Positions 15,551 to 28,089 of a stretch of 64,000 nucleotides of DNA are shown one piece after another. The notes below the pieces were generated by a model that had not been told where the DNA came from, did no database searches, and saw only the letters and a program-made list of their open reading frames with translations. The DNA is from Xylaria sp. FL1777 (lineage: Eukaryota > Ascomycota > Sordariomycetes > Xylariales > Xylariaceae). The stretch is from the NCBI GenBank assembly GCA_022578965.1, contig MU400666.1, forward strand, positions 1 to 64,000, in the 5' to 3' direction. Numbering within the stretch: the first letter of the stretch is position 1; each line of letters starts with the position of its first letter. Made by a program: the position numbers and the translations under genes.

Positions 15551-17063
15551 TTAATTCGATGCCACCGCATATGGCGTTCCGTATGGCTCAAGCTGGACGT
15601 CATTGATATCCATGTACCCATACTTCGATCCGTCCGCATTATTCGCCATGTCCTTCCGAAACTGTTCCAATGCCTTATCGAAGGCCGCTTTATGTTCTGG
15701 CTTCCCTAGGTCTAACGGCTCCTTGTCTTTACCAACCAAACGTATCCTGGTGTAGAGCCCGAATGTTAGCCAGCCAGGATGCACCAGGTGACTCGAGTGA
15801 GGTTTTCATGACGGGTTGAGAGTTGCAACTGAGAAGAGCACTTACTGGGTACCCGCAGCAGTGAGGCTAAGCCCAAAGTCTTGGTCATCAATCGCACAGT
15901 AGATGGCGCTCTTGGCCTTGCCCTCGAGTAGTTTTTTCGCAAGGTCGAACTCATGCGTGACTGGTCGAGCCAGGCCGATACCATGCACTGTTTTGAGTGC
16001 CTCGACCATTGCAGCTGCCGTGCGAAACCCGCCGGTGACGTAGACCTTCGTCTTTGTCAATTGCGGCACGATCATATCAGCAAACTCAATGAAGAAAGCC
16101 TCGCGCTTCTTGGTGCTCTCGCGACTGTGCGAGAATCTTAGCTGTTGATATGTGCCTCCGGAAAGCTCAACGAAATCCATTCTGTGCCTCTCGAGCTCGA
16201 CACCGAGATCCCGGCATTCCTCTGGGGTGAAACCTCCCTCTTGGAACTCGACGCTGTTGAGCTTAATACCGATAATGAAAGAGTCGTCTTTCACGCGCCT
16301 GCGGATCTCGTCTACAATCTCGAAAATCAGACGAGCTCTGTTGAGTAACGGGCCGCCATACTCATCAGTCCTTTTGTTCGTTGTCTGTGACAGAAACTGT
16401 GCAATGAGATATCCACTACCATTTATCAGCGCAAAGACTGATGTTTCTGATGAGGTAGATGGCCACTTACTGGGCGCCGTGAATTTGGACCCCATCATAC
16501 CCAGCCTTGTGCAGGTACTCGGCAGCATGAGCAAAACTGTCAACTACATCCTTGATTTCGCTCTTCTCCATTGCTCTCGGTTTACCAAAAGTCCACCCTA
16601 ATACCGATACTTCCAGTTGGACGTCACTAGCTGAGACAGGATGTGGCTGGACAAAGTCAGGAACCTGTCGACCTGGATGAGACAGCTGGCTAACGATGAG
16701 GCTGCCATGAGCCTTAGCCTGGGTACCAAGCTCCTTGAATCTCTCGAATCGCTCGTCTGAGAAGGGCGCATCTTTCGGAATAATTGGATTACCAGGCGCC
16801 TCGAGCTGGTCAAGGTATAACATGATATTACCAGTTAATATTAACCCCAAGCCACCCTCCCCCCATCGCCGATACACATTAATAAGCTCCTTTGACGGTA
16901 TTCCACGCTTATTTAGGTCTTTCGGATCCCATGATGACAGCCGCTCTGTCATTGCTCCCTTTAAGAAGCGATTGGGAGCCGCTCTTCCTGCAAATTCGAA
17001 ATGGAGCGGCTGACCCAATGGGGAGGGGTCGACATCGGGTGCGGGAATACGATTCGGGGCCAT
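15551..17063 (-). CDS. NADH:flavin oxidoreductase, Old Yellow Enzyme family
   Basis: An FMN-dependent TIM-barrel ene-reductase that uses NAD(P)H to reduce activated double bonds; the natural substrate cannot be read from sequence. There are three exons on the minus strand: 17063-16471, 16415-15846 and 15746-15551, giving 452 residues. Both introns interrupt conserved blocks that are restored by splicing: [14 protein letters not shown] at the active-site His region and AAGTQ/IRLVGKD near the C-terminal end. Other family signs are the N-terminal [39 protein letters not shown] and [12 protein letters not shown] (phosphate-binding region). The open frame continues seven codons upstream to a GTG, but the first ATG is at 17063. 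No targeting peptide is evident, so it is probably cytosolic. Members occur in detoxification and in secondary-metabolite pathways; no such cluster is visible here. Confidence 0.92.
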
Positions 17064-18159
17064 GTTGCCAGGGATGAAATTCACGGCCCACTAAATGTGT
17101 ACATATAGAAAGGGAAGTCGGAGGTTAATAATTATATGATTTATCAATGCGTCTCTCTATGTTTAAGTCTACACCTAGAATTCGGGATACAATGAATGTC
17201 AGGGACCTGCTTGATGTTCAATTAGGATGACCAAATAGATTACCAAGCTTGGTGCATGAGAATATTTGCCGATATCCATGACGTTGATGCGTGATATATG
17301 GCCCACTGGCTCAATGGGAATCTGGTACTATTCTTCAGCTGGTGTGGTGGTATCGCTTTCCATGAGGTAGCAATCACATGTATGTAACTGTATCACTAGT
17401 TAATAAGGAGTATTATGAAACCCTTATGAGAATGGGATACTGTAGTATAGCAAGGTGAATTGATATTGATGTTGTAGAAGACATGGAGCAAATTTACATG
17501 AGGGCTACTGTCAGGGAGGCCAATACGTGGTTCTAGGCTCTTTGCGCAACAACTCATATTTACATTTTGTCTCATGATTATATCATTCCCGACAATTTAG
17601 TTTGTCGGCAAGATATGCTACATAACTAACAATAAACGACTAAATACTACTTTATTGTTGTTACTATTGTAAATTCGCCAATTGTTCTACAGTCATTATA
17701 CGTCGGACTAGGTTTATACTACATAATACCACCGGATATTGAGACTTCACTCACACGATAGACCCTACCTATATAATCTGTCATAACTGTGCTTTTATAT
17801 AGGTCTTCATGGTTTTGTTACGACTTTGTCAACAACATCCCTTTGTTAATATATAATTACCTTGCATTGCTTACACATACGTAGCAGGATGACGAAGACA
17901 AGTCGATGCGGCTAACAAGCGCTTCATGCACGACAATGGGGCGACACTTCCGGCGTACGTCGACAGACCGAAAATTCATTTCAAAATTCAAGCGCTGTAA
18001 ACCCAGGGATCCTTGCCTTATTCAAGGTAGTATTAGGCAACCAAAACAAGCAACTCTTCACTCATGTCCAGTCTGGACCTTGGCTCTTGGCTGATATTGC
18101 ATAAGCCTGTCGGTAGAATTGGTCTTAGAGTCTAAGAGTATCCCGACCAATCAATCAAA
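17064..18159. other. Gene-poor, AT-rich intergenic DNA
   Basis: Upstream flank of the oxidoreductase gene grading into AT-rich sequence. No convincing gene, transposon end or repeat is seen. Confidence 0.5.
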
Positions 18160-18230
18160 GCATCAGTGGTTTAGTGGTAAAATCCATCGTTGCCATCGAT
18201 GGGCCCCGTGTTCGATTCACGGCTGATGCA
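18160..18230 (+). tRNA. tRNA-Gly (anticodon GCC)
   Basis: A 71-nt cloverleaf. The acceptor arm is GCATCAG paired with CTGATGC, discriminator A. The D-arm includes the A-box-like TGGTTTAGTGGT. A 5-bp anticodon stem CATCG/CGATG encloses the loop TTGCCAT, with anticodon GCC at 18192-18194. The T-arm has GTTCGATTC. There is no intron. A T-rich run suitable for RNA polymerase III termination starts about 16 bases downstream. Confidence 0.96.
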
Positions 18231-21200
18231 TCACTGCTACTGCTCATTTTGTTTTATTTTTAGTCTAATCCCGTGATTTTGGAACTCACCTGGGAACATT
18301 TTTGCTACAATCCATGATTAATGCCAATTGTTAGGCATTGCTTGAGAGAGTGTGCATAACCCAGCACATGTTTTGGACCTTTACTTCCTTGCCCTGTCTA
18401 GATAGTCGCGTATGCAGTATACGTTTCTAGCATTATTCCCAGTTTTTTTGGTTAGAATATCTACCCTGCTTTTAATTAACGCCCCTCACCTTGGTATATC
18501 GAAAACCTTATAATGCTAAGGATGGAGCTATGTGAACTAATAAGTTTGTTATCAGAAGAGCTTGTCCTAAATTAAATAGAGAAGCTCATTCGTAGTCTAG
18601 TAGGTATGTACGCGTTGTTGCTCAATAAGCTATCTGAGTCAGCTAGATATATATATACTTAGGCAATTCTACTAGGTACCTATAGCCACTTTCATAGGGT
18701 AGGGGTTGACAGTCACCTAATAGTTGCTTCAAAGCTCGGTCACTATCAACACTCCGAGCATACGCTAAGAATTAGGTTACCTGAAGAGATAGAATAGTGT
18801 AAGTCACTGTGATTTGTTGAACTTGTTCATCTGTAGTGTTTTGTGTTCTAATATAGTATCCTGACTAGATCTGAATATAGATTCATGGGATACTGGATAC
18901 AGTTAGGAAGGGAAAGCTGAGTATTAGAAACGTCGCTTTATCTAGAGTTCGTATCTGTCCAACTGATGCTGGTGATTCAGATCTCGCAAGACTGTTTGCC
19001 TCTGTGGAAGTTATAGCTAGTTTGTCCCTGGCTTGTTACGTTCTCACAACATCGGTATGTTGGAGTGAATATCGGGCCATAAACTGATTTTTTTTTAATG
19101 TAGGATAGACAGTAAACTAGGAAAACAACGACCTAGCTGTAGTTCATTAGTCACATTCATCTGCCTCGGCTCAAGGTTATCGGTGATGAAGTATTATGTG
19201 ATGTGGCCTATGTGATATATCCGTAGATATCATAGAGGTTTATGGAATATAGGAAAAGAAGGGCAGAAACTAATGAGATATTGTACACACGGAAGTAAAT
19301 AGTAAATTAATGAGAACTTTAGGAAATATGCTCAAACTACCATGGTAAGTTCGTATGAAATATATCGTCTCCACGGCGCCAGTCTATCAAAGTTTGATTA
19401 GTTTGCGACGTGATCTGCGTACATAGACTTGTTGAAGACGTGCTCTGTGATATCTTGCTGAGGGTTCTATTTTTAGGAAAGGGAACCGTTGAAAGTCCCG
19501 TCCGCTAAGCGATAGGTTATCATCAATCTAACAGGATTCCTTAATCGGTAAATACTAACAGCTTCTTCTATATCCCCAGCTCTTGTTAACGCTTCGACAC
19601 GACAAGTCATTCGAGAATACATTTATTAGCTCAAAACTCTTGCTACAAGTGACCAAGGGAAGTTTAAAAAAAAAAAACCTCATTTTCATTTATAAGATGG
19701 GCATTAGGTGTGGGTTCTACCTACCTAGTCTTGCAACATATCGTGGGGGTGGGCGGCTATCGTGCTAAATTTAAAACTCTTAAGAGGTACCTATCATTTC
19801 GCCTACACTCAATATCTAGAGCAGATAACCTGCATGGCGCCTGATGTTAATGAGATATGTGGTTTTGAATCGACAGTTTTAAGAGTGAAGCGAAGCACAG
19901 ACATACAGTGTCGGCAGTAGGCAACACTGCTTGCTGGGTTGAAACTCGGCACCCACAATTACAGGGCAGGTCTTGACATCAAGAGATTTCCGTGGTAATG
20001 CTTAATGTAGGATACCTAGCACTCAAATGCTTGGTTCACTATGCAAACCTGCTAGGCGTGCAGTTGGCGGCCCACCGAAGGCAGACCCAAGTGGCCGGCT
20101 CCCGAGAAAGCATAATTTCCGGCGCCGGCTTTATTTTTCGATCCTGGGCACCGTAAGACCTCATGCCATTGTTACGAACCCTTTATGTGTAAGTACTATA
20201 TCAGTAGCTCCCAGTACCACCACACCTCGGCTGGTACTGCCATAAGACTTGTGATTGTGAATACCTAGTAGGCCACAAGGGACAGACCCGGTAAATATAG
20301 TCTTTGCGAGCTCTACTGCGTATGATCTGACCGCCATGCAGCAGAGGATTCCACCAATGCAGCATACATAGTACATGTACTTCGGCTAGCGGCTTTGGCT
20401 CGTCACGCTTCGTTCTATTTTCGGATCTGGTCCGCAGGAAGGCCACAGGACAGGATAGCGTTGCAGACTACCTGGACATGTAGGTAGGTATCGAGGTGTG
20501 TGATCAGAAGCAGTATGCCGGTCATCTGTGTATTGTTGTGTGGGATTTTAGTAGTCAGTGTATATACATACAGTCGATTGACTCTGTAATAATATGTCTT
20601 CTACTTGGAACGTCAGGGTGCATGGATACTAGCCTCGACACAGGATTAACTCTGCTTCCAAGCTTCTACACGCAATAGACCTTGTAGAGCCGAAGCGAGA
20701 CACCGTTAGAGTCTATACCAGTAGGTGTGCTCAGGAATATACCTATACCTATATATACTGCGTATGCTCATTGATTATCTTAGTAGAGGAGGGTGACCTT
20801 GCAGCGGCCCGGACGGAAAGCAGTCTGACTGCAGGCGATCGTTGCGCCTGACGGCTTATGGAATGCAGTCTTCGACTCGTAGCACAACAACGTCGAGGTG
20901 AATCGAGTTATATCAGCTGCGAATCAAACGTAGTGTTCATCGAGAAAACAGAGTGTGGATGGTGTTATAAGAGAGCACAGAGTGGATCTGCCACACTCGA
21001 TCCCAAGAGGTGAAGGTGAAAGATACCTCCGTCATAAAGAGGGTGTGGTGGTGTAGCATCAGGGAGCTGGTTGTACATAGTACCTGGTGTAAGCGCCAGA
21101 CACGACGAGGGGCATGGAGGGGTCCGACGAGACGCGCCAATGGGACGCGGACCCAGGAATTAGCAACCCAAATATAGTAGGGCCCCCCTGGCCGCGACGC

Positions 21201-22289
21201 CCAATGGCCGGCACAGGACGAGACAGGGCTAAACTGCCTTTCCGCGGGGGACCTCTTCCTCCCTCCTCCCGTCTCTTCAACTGCCACCACGAAAGCACAT
21301 ACATACGCATATGCTTGCTTTCAACACTCCTCCTGCACTAGCTTCGCTTTCGCTCATTCGGCCACCGTAACTCGTGGTTGCGATCCGTTTTGGCTGATCA
21401 GACTGCGGGGAGGGATTAACAAGAGCCGACGACTCATAGAGCCTCTCTCCATCTACCTACTGCCTACCTAGTCTCTGGTATGCTGGTATGCTACTACAAA
21501 TGGGTTCTGGTGTGTGTGATGCGCTCCTTTTTATAGCTGCGTCTCCTGTCTCCTTGCATATCCTCTGATACACGATACATCCACCGCACACGGCAGCGAA
21601 TCCCATCGTTCAATACAGTGCACTACAGACCCCAAGATAGTCTGGCCTAAACAGGCAGGCCATCTGGCGTTGGGAGAGCTGCCATTCGATCCATGACTCT
21701 GCCCTTGTCCTTGCCCTGACCAGGACGCCTGACCAGAGGGCATCCCAACCCCTCGCTGCTCCTTATCCAGGGTACTTACTGCGTATCTACGGTTAGTCCT
21801 GTACTGTTGCGGCCCTCCGTCCAGAACTGGACTGGCTCCTTCTGCAACGCTCACGCCGGTTTATGCAGGAGGTTTAAATGCACCAGCGAGATCTGCCAAG
21901 AGACTAGATTATCCACACTGCCCGGCTCTCATGTCTACTTACCTCCATAGTAGTTGATGCTCTCTCCCTTACATCTCCTGTGTCTGTCCTCGTTCGGCGC
22001 GAAATCTTCCTCTTGTCATAGTACAGCCGCCGTCGCCCATCTACTCCACGCTACCTTGTCCTTGTTGATCAAGTCACGACTTTGAGAATTGTCGGGTCAT
22101 GGGCGTGACTGGCGAAAACAGTCTCTCCTACCGCGGTTGAAGGGAATTGCGAAAGGAAAGGCGAGCAGGGTTGTGAAACGGAGGCGTGTGAGAATCTCGC
22201 GAAAACGTCGAACTATAAACGCGATTTCGTCGAAACCTTTCGCATTGCTAAACTGCTATCCTTCGATTGTTACTGACAGCTGAAATCGA
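18231..22289. other. Gene-poor interval; its right end is the leader of the next gene
   Basis: About 4 kb without a recognisable protein gene. The left half is AT-rich with many short TA runs; the part from about 20 kb is more GC-rich with overlapping shadow frames. TAGGTA/TACCTA tetranucleotide runs occur at about 19.72, 20.48 and 21.45 kb. From about 21.9 kb the sequence is probably the promoter and 5' leader of the large plus-strand gene. I find no transposase-like frame. Confidence 0.45.
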
Positions 22290-25200
22290 ATGCCTTCATT
22301 AGCAACAATGACTAGCAGTCGTGATACTACTTCGCGACTTCGTCAGACCCTTAATCCATTACTGACGTCGGCGCTGGGATACCATAACAATCCATTGAAT
22401 ACGCCTCAATCTGCTATAACGATTAACTCTCCACATACCTTCGGCGTTCCGACACCAGCCAGCTCGATACAGCCTTATAATCCCCAGGAATGGATTCCTT
22501 CGCCAGCCGTGGGTCCGGAGCGGACACACCAATACCCTGCGCAGCCAGCTTTTCGTGACTCGTCAGGTAAGAATCCGTGCCTGTTCCATCGTGTATGAGC
22601 ATAGTATTAACTCTAGTAAAAGCCGCTGTCCCAGCACCTCCGCCTCCATATTCTCCCCCACGTAGTCAACGACCGCCTCCTACTAATTATGAGACGCCCC
22701 CAGCGAACGCGGCTGCTGCTCGTATACCGTCCAGTGGCCACCGACCGTCGCCTGAGCCGGCTACTGCTCAAAACTTCCCGCCACCTCCGGGATCAACAGA
22801 AAGAAGAGCTTCCCGTGACAGGCGATTCGGGTTGCCCACTCTGTCGAGACGAAGAGATCGGGATCAGACAGATTCTATTCCTAATCTGGGGACTCGTTCA
22901 CTGGCCTCCGTTTCCAGGCCACAGACGACGTTGATGATTAATATACCTCCGGCTATGGACCCGGCCGAAAATCTTGCACTAGTAATACCACCCAATTCCC
23001 GTAGAGCTGCCTCCGCGAGCGCGGTAGAGACCCCTATCTCTGCTCGATCTAGATCAGCATCACAGACAAGATGGGACTCGGGTATGCCACTTCCGCCCCC
23101 TCCACCGGGGCCCCCTCCTTCTGCACAGTCGCGATCCCAGAGCCTAAACCGACCAAACGCTATGAATCCTCCTATTGCGTCTCCGCCTACGAGACGGCCG
23201 CCGCCTGGGGGAGTTACTGCCCTGGGACCTGTGCCCCCAACCCCGGCTAATTGGGTTGACGAAGAGCAGCAGCAGCAGCAACGTGCCACAACACCCAACC
23301 AACCCGAGTTAACTATACAGACTTCTAATTTGGGTACTACCCAGACACAAAGCGTTCCGGAGTCTGCTACAGGTGCAAGTCCAAATAGTGGCTTGAATAG
23401 AACAGGTGCGGTTCGAGGTGAAAAGACTCTGCGAGAAAGACGGAACGAAAGCCGGACCAGACAGCAGAGGGCCGAATCAAGTACAAATACACAACAACTA
23501 TCAGATATCGTAGTACCCCCAGGTTCAAACCTTTCTCGCCGCTTTTCTGTACATCGGGGGACACCTCGAAGTGGAGGAAAGATGGTGCTTGAACTGGCTA
23601 AGTCTCCCGACGATAATGCAGATTCACGTAATTCAACGCCCCGAGCATCGGCAGGATTGCCTGTAGAGTCGGCTACACCACCATTCTCTCCACATCCGGA
23701 TAAGCCATTCCTTACTACGGAGACAGGGCATGCCATAGCACCGAAGGCCCTACCTACGCCACCACCTCAAAGCCGATCGGGCTCAAGTTCATCCCGCCAC
23801 GTTCGGCCAGATATATACAGCTCAATCAACAGTGTCGCCTCTACTCCATTCGTATCTCAGCCTTTGACGAAACAAATTGTTGTCAGCCAAACCGCTCAAC
23901 AGTTCTGTCAAGGCACAATTGAACGCTTCCAGGCTTTTGCTGAAAAAGAAGCTTCTGCAAAAACAGATGCTGACCGTGTAAAGCTATTTGCTGATTTTAT
24001 TGTCAATGAGTCTAGGTTAAGACGTGAGAGATATTCATCAGCTATTGGTGCAATGGGATCCGAGATTTTTGATCTTACAAGAGATTTATTCCGTCCCATG
24101 AAGGTTCGACGAGATTCGAACAGTTCACAGATGAGCGATTGGACGCCTCAAATGTCCGAAACTAAATCGAATCGGAATTCTATGACATCTATCATCCGTG
24201 ACCAGCAACAGCCAAGCTCTGCCCCAGCATCATCCAGTCTCCCTATGTCGCCTAGCGGCCCTCCTCCAATCAACACGAATTGGAGCTCGAATCAATATAT
24301 GCCATCGCTTTCGCCAATTCTCAGTATGAGCGTGAGCGCCCGGGATGAAGCAGATTCTCGGGGTAGACCTGCAAGTCGATGGTGGGAGTCAGATTCAGTA
24401 GGCGAGGGCAACCGGATGGAGAGGTCAAAACGAGAATCGAAGTACATGGGTGTGCCGAAAGAGGCAAGAGAAGCGTTGCAGTGGCAAGATGCATCCGGGA
24501 GCGCATCCGGTCCTTCGGGTTCTAGCGAAGGATATCTTGCCGACGAGTATCCCCCCGAAAAAGTTGGCTGGCATGAACCAGAACCGACAAAGGCACCACA
24601 TCCATTTCGCCAGTCGCTATTATCCCTTGCATCGTCTACCCCAAATACTCCGTGCCCGTCTCATCTTGACGTCTCTAGACTTGTCACATTACCTCCTCCT
24701 TATCCTCGCCATCACCCAGCAGTAAACAATAATCATCCCGAACTAACTTCGATTCGAACTCTGGTGCGAACGGTTAGCGATTTAAGTGAAATCGAGGCAA
24801 CCAAAGAAAGTTTTGCGCGAGACAGTCAAAAGGTACGCGATGAAGCTAAGGAAGCAGCCTCGGCAAGACGACAGGCGCTGCGGGTGAATCTGCAACAGGA
24901 GATTAGCTCCGGGAACATGTCTTACGCCGAAGCTGCAGCGATCGAGGCCGACACGCAAGAATCGGAAAAGGCCCAGTCTAAGGAACTAGAGAAAAAAGAA
25001 TTCGAGCGCTTCCAAAATGCAGTGGTCATGCCACTGAACGACCTGCTCACTGGTCGTATCGCGAAGGCCACAGCGCTCTTTGATGAGCTCCGTTCACGGC
25101 TTTTCGTCGAGACGCAGGCACCCAATCCTAATATGCCTCAGGAAGAAGGCGATGAGCAACCGGAGCTTCTTGAAAAGCTCACGCTTCTCAAGTGGATTTT

Positions 25201-25936
25201 TGAGGCGCGTGAGACTCTGCACCGTGAGATATACGAACTACTAAGCGATCGTAACGATCGGTACCGCGAGATGGTGCTCGTGCCGTACCGACTATCAGGC
25301 AACGACGAGAAGCTAAGCAACGCTGAAGCCTTCTTCGCCGAGGATGCGGCCAAGCGACAGACAGCATTTACGAGCGAGGTGTTACAACGGACGCGCGAGT
25401 TCCGGGACGTGATCGAGGAGAACGTGACACGCGGTGTTGATATGCAATTGAATGCATTTTGGGATATTGCACCGCCACTAAAGCGCCTGCTTGACAAGAT
25501 CCCGGCTGTCATTGACGCCCATTTCCGCATCCAGATTCCGTCCGCTGAGTTTGAGGAGAACCCGTCGTATCATCAGCATCCTTTGCAGTACCTCTATAGC
25601 TTGCTGCTACACGCGGAGAAGAGCACGTATCAGTTCATCGAGTCCCAGACAAATCTACTGTGTCTCCTACATGAGGTTAAAGAGGCAGTTGTTAGCGCGC
25701 GTGGTAAGGTCAGCGAGGCTGAGAACTGTGATTCCCGCGCTATTGAAGATGAGCGAAGGAGTGAGCGTGATCAGCTGACTGATGATTTGAAAGAAAAAGT
25801 GCGCGTCGTTCAAGATCAATGGGATGGCGCACTTGGCGATGGCATGCGAGGCGTTAAAGAGAGAGTTGGGGAATGGCTTCTCTCAACTGGTGGCTGGGAT
25901 GAGACTCTTGAGGATGGCGGCGTAGGTGGTGTTTAG
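22290..25936 (+). CDS. Large proline/serine-rich protein with helical C-terminal half, function unknown
   Basis: Two exons, 22290-22566 and 22617-25936, with a 50-bp GT-AG intron in phase 1. The product is 1198 residues. I do not recognise a named domain. Roughly residues 1-450 look disordered: rich in Pro, Ser, Thr and Arg, with PPPPYSPP, PPPPPPGPPP, a QQQQQQ run (CAG repeat near 23266) and basic RS-type stretches. A folded segment follows with TAQQFCQGTIERFQAFAEKE and VNESRLRRERYSSAIGAMG. A second disordered Ser-rich linker comes next. The last 400 residues are charged and alpha-helical, with coiled-coil character (KEAASARRQALRVNLQQE onward). There is no signal peptide or membrane segment, so it is intracellular. 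A scaffold or cytoskeleton-linked role would fit the architecture but is not shown. Confidence 0.82.
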
Positions 25937-26274
25937 ACTTTGCATGTCTACGCGAAAGACAAAGAGCGATGCAATACGTGCTGGCATCCAGTTGGCGACA
26001 TTTGACGTGATACCCCAGTTCTTGCATCTACAGTATTTATATCACTTTGCACATTGGTGGGATTTGTTGGAAATTTTCGACGCGGGGAAATCTAGTCTAC
26101 TTTGGCACTATCATTAATGACTGTATCGCTAGAAAACAGAGGCATTTAGTTAGTAGCAGCGACGCTCAGATGATGTATTATGAGAATGACGAGAGATGAA
26201 GTGTCCCATGTCCAAGGTTCCGAATAGCTTCCAACCATGTGATGACTTATTGTTACAATTCGTACTGCCGTGAA

Positions 26275-26305
<31 letters not shown>

Positions 26306-26315
26306 GTAATATGTT
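25937..26315. other. Convergent 3' flanks with an A19 tract
   Basis: Separates the ends of the large plus-strand gene and the minus-strand Zn2Cys6 gene. A run of 19 A at 26273-26291 followed by AAAG repeats is the only feature; on the minus strand it is a T-run just past the stop codon. Confidence 0.6.
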
Positions 26316-28089
26316 TCAAAGACTACCGCCTCTCGAGGCAAACCAACCTTTCGCCTCTTCAATTCCCATGCCTAAGGTCATGAGCATGCGTCCCAGCTGA
26401 TCGATATCGTCTACCTGCGCAGTATCTACCCGCTGCCAGATATTCCAGGGCTCCGCGACGAGATGTTTTTTGTCCCGCCACGCGACAGCAAAGTCGACGG
26501 GATCCCGCGCCCGCCATAGATGTGCCGACAGCGTGAGGTTCTGGCAGAGCAGCACCTTGGTCTTGCACTTCTTGTCCTCGTCGTACGGGTGGTACTGCAG
26601 CGCCTGCCTGATGGCCGCCAGAGCCGACGAGTCGGGAGGGCTCGGATGCCCGGGGGCGAAGCACGCCGCGGCGTCGGAGGGCGTCGGCGCGAAGGACTGC
26701 GACATGAAGCTCGAGAAATCCGCCTGCAGCAGGCTCTGCAGCTGGGTGAACAGGAAGGTGATCAGCAGCGTCCGCCGCAGCGACTCCTGGAACGTCCAGT
26801 CGCCGTAGAACGCGCGCGCCGTCGTCAGCGGGTACAGTGGGATGTTGCGCGACGGGTTCGACGCCGCGCTATCGTCGGCGTCGAGGTCCGAGGGGTCGTA
26901 ACGCGTGAATTCCAGCAGTGCCATTGCGGAGTCGCCGAGCGTCGACACCGTCTCTTGCGTCAGTGCCCGCGCCGTGCACGACTCGTCGAAGAACAGCATC
27001 ATCTGGTACAGCAGGAGCGCGTGCGTCCGCGCCATCATCTCTGGCGCGTTCCCCGTGGGGGCCGGGGCCGCGAGAAGGCGCTGGTAGCGCTGCTCTATCA
27101 CGCGCTGGATCATGGCTGTGTTCACTGGGTTCTTTGCGCGGTGTAGAGCGCAGGCTGCGAGGGCGTCTGTGAGTTCCATCCTGTTAGCTTGATGCAAAAT
27201 AGCCGAGGGTGTTTACGGAGAAGTAAGAGAAGATATGTTTACATACCCTCCAAGACTGCCGGCATAGAGTCTCGGTATAGAGCTGGATGACTCCAGGGGG
27301 TCCCGCCCTCGAGAATCATCTGCTCCGGCGCGCGTTCGAACACATCAATGGTGTAGCGAAGACGCTTCTCCGTCAGCTCAGCAGCGGCGCGCAGCAACTG
27401 CATCCGCGATACGCCCGCGATCTGAGGTTTGGCCGGCCGCGGCACCAGAGGCATCGGATCCTCTAACCCCAGTCCCAACATCGGGCCTGGCGTCGGCGGT
27501 ATAGAATCCAACGGCGTATTCATATTCACCATGTCGTTAAGGAACTCCAGCCCTTCAAACGCGGGCTCATCGAACGAGATGCTCGGGAAAGACGGGCATG
27601 CCGAATGGTCCGCCGAGCTCAGATCCACACAGAAGTCGAAGCTCGCCTCCCAGGATGCAGCCGCCGCAGCCGAGACGGGCTCTCTCATGAGGTCTTGCGG
27701 CCGCACGCTCGGGCCCGTCCCCGCCTGCGATGAGGCGGCGTCGCTCCGCCGTCTGCTTAGACTATCGATGTGTGTGGGATACAAGCAGTCGATCTTCCGC
27801 TGCGAACACCGCAGGCAGGAAGGCTGGCGGAGATCGCATCGCCGCTTTGCCTTGATGCACGCTGCGCACTGCACACCCGCTCATGTTAACACATACATAT
27901 AGTAACTGCGGATCTCGCAGACAACACGGTGACCTGGCTGATAGTAATCATCACCTGCAGGTGCTCACTAATAGCTCGACACCCCCCCACGGATTTGGAT
28001 CGAAGTGGATACGGGGACATGAAATGACGACGTACGGACTTCCTCCTGGGCATTGATTTACGCTCTATGGACGAGAGAGACGGAGGCAT
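26316..28089 (-). CDS. Zn2Cys6 binuclear-cluster transcription factor
   Basis: A fungal-type nuclear DNA-binding regulator. My model has three exons on the minus strand: 28089-27955, 27868-27247 and 27187-26316, giving 542 residues. The zinc cluster is CAACIKAKRRCDLRQPSCLR..C, spacing CX2CX6CX6CX2CX6C. No ATG opens directly before it, so an upstream exon is needed. The exon proposed here (ending SEHLQ) joins in phase 0 and adds a basic tail (MPRRKSVRRHF), but it is the least certain part. The second junction restores an open frame through EGANRMELTDALAACALH. The rest is a helical fungal regulatory region with an acidic Ser/Asp-rich stretch around residues 75-150 and conserved GTPWSHPALYRD. 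Target genes are unknown; no metabolic cluster adjoins it. Confidence 0.82.

Noticed and set aside
20027..21854. Short frames of 60-117 codons in the gene-poor interval
   Set aside because: They overlap on both strands, lack motifs and splice-supported extensions, and have poor start contexts.
26470..27172. Plus-strand frames of up to 208 codons opposite the Zn2Cys6 gene
   Set aside because: They are GC-rich antisense shadows with arginine-heavy, low-complexity translation; the minus-strand frame has the conserved domain.
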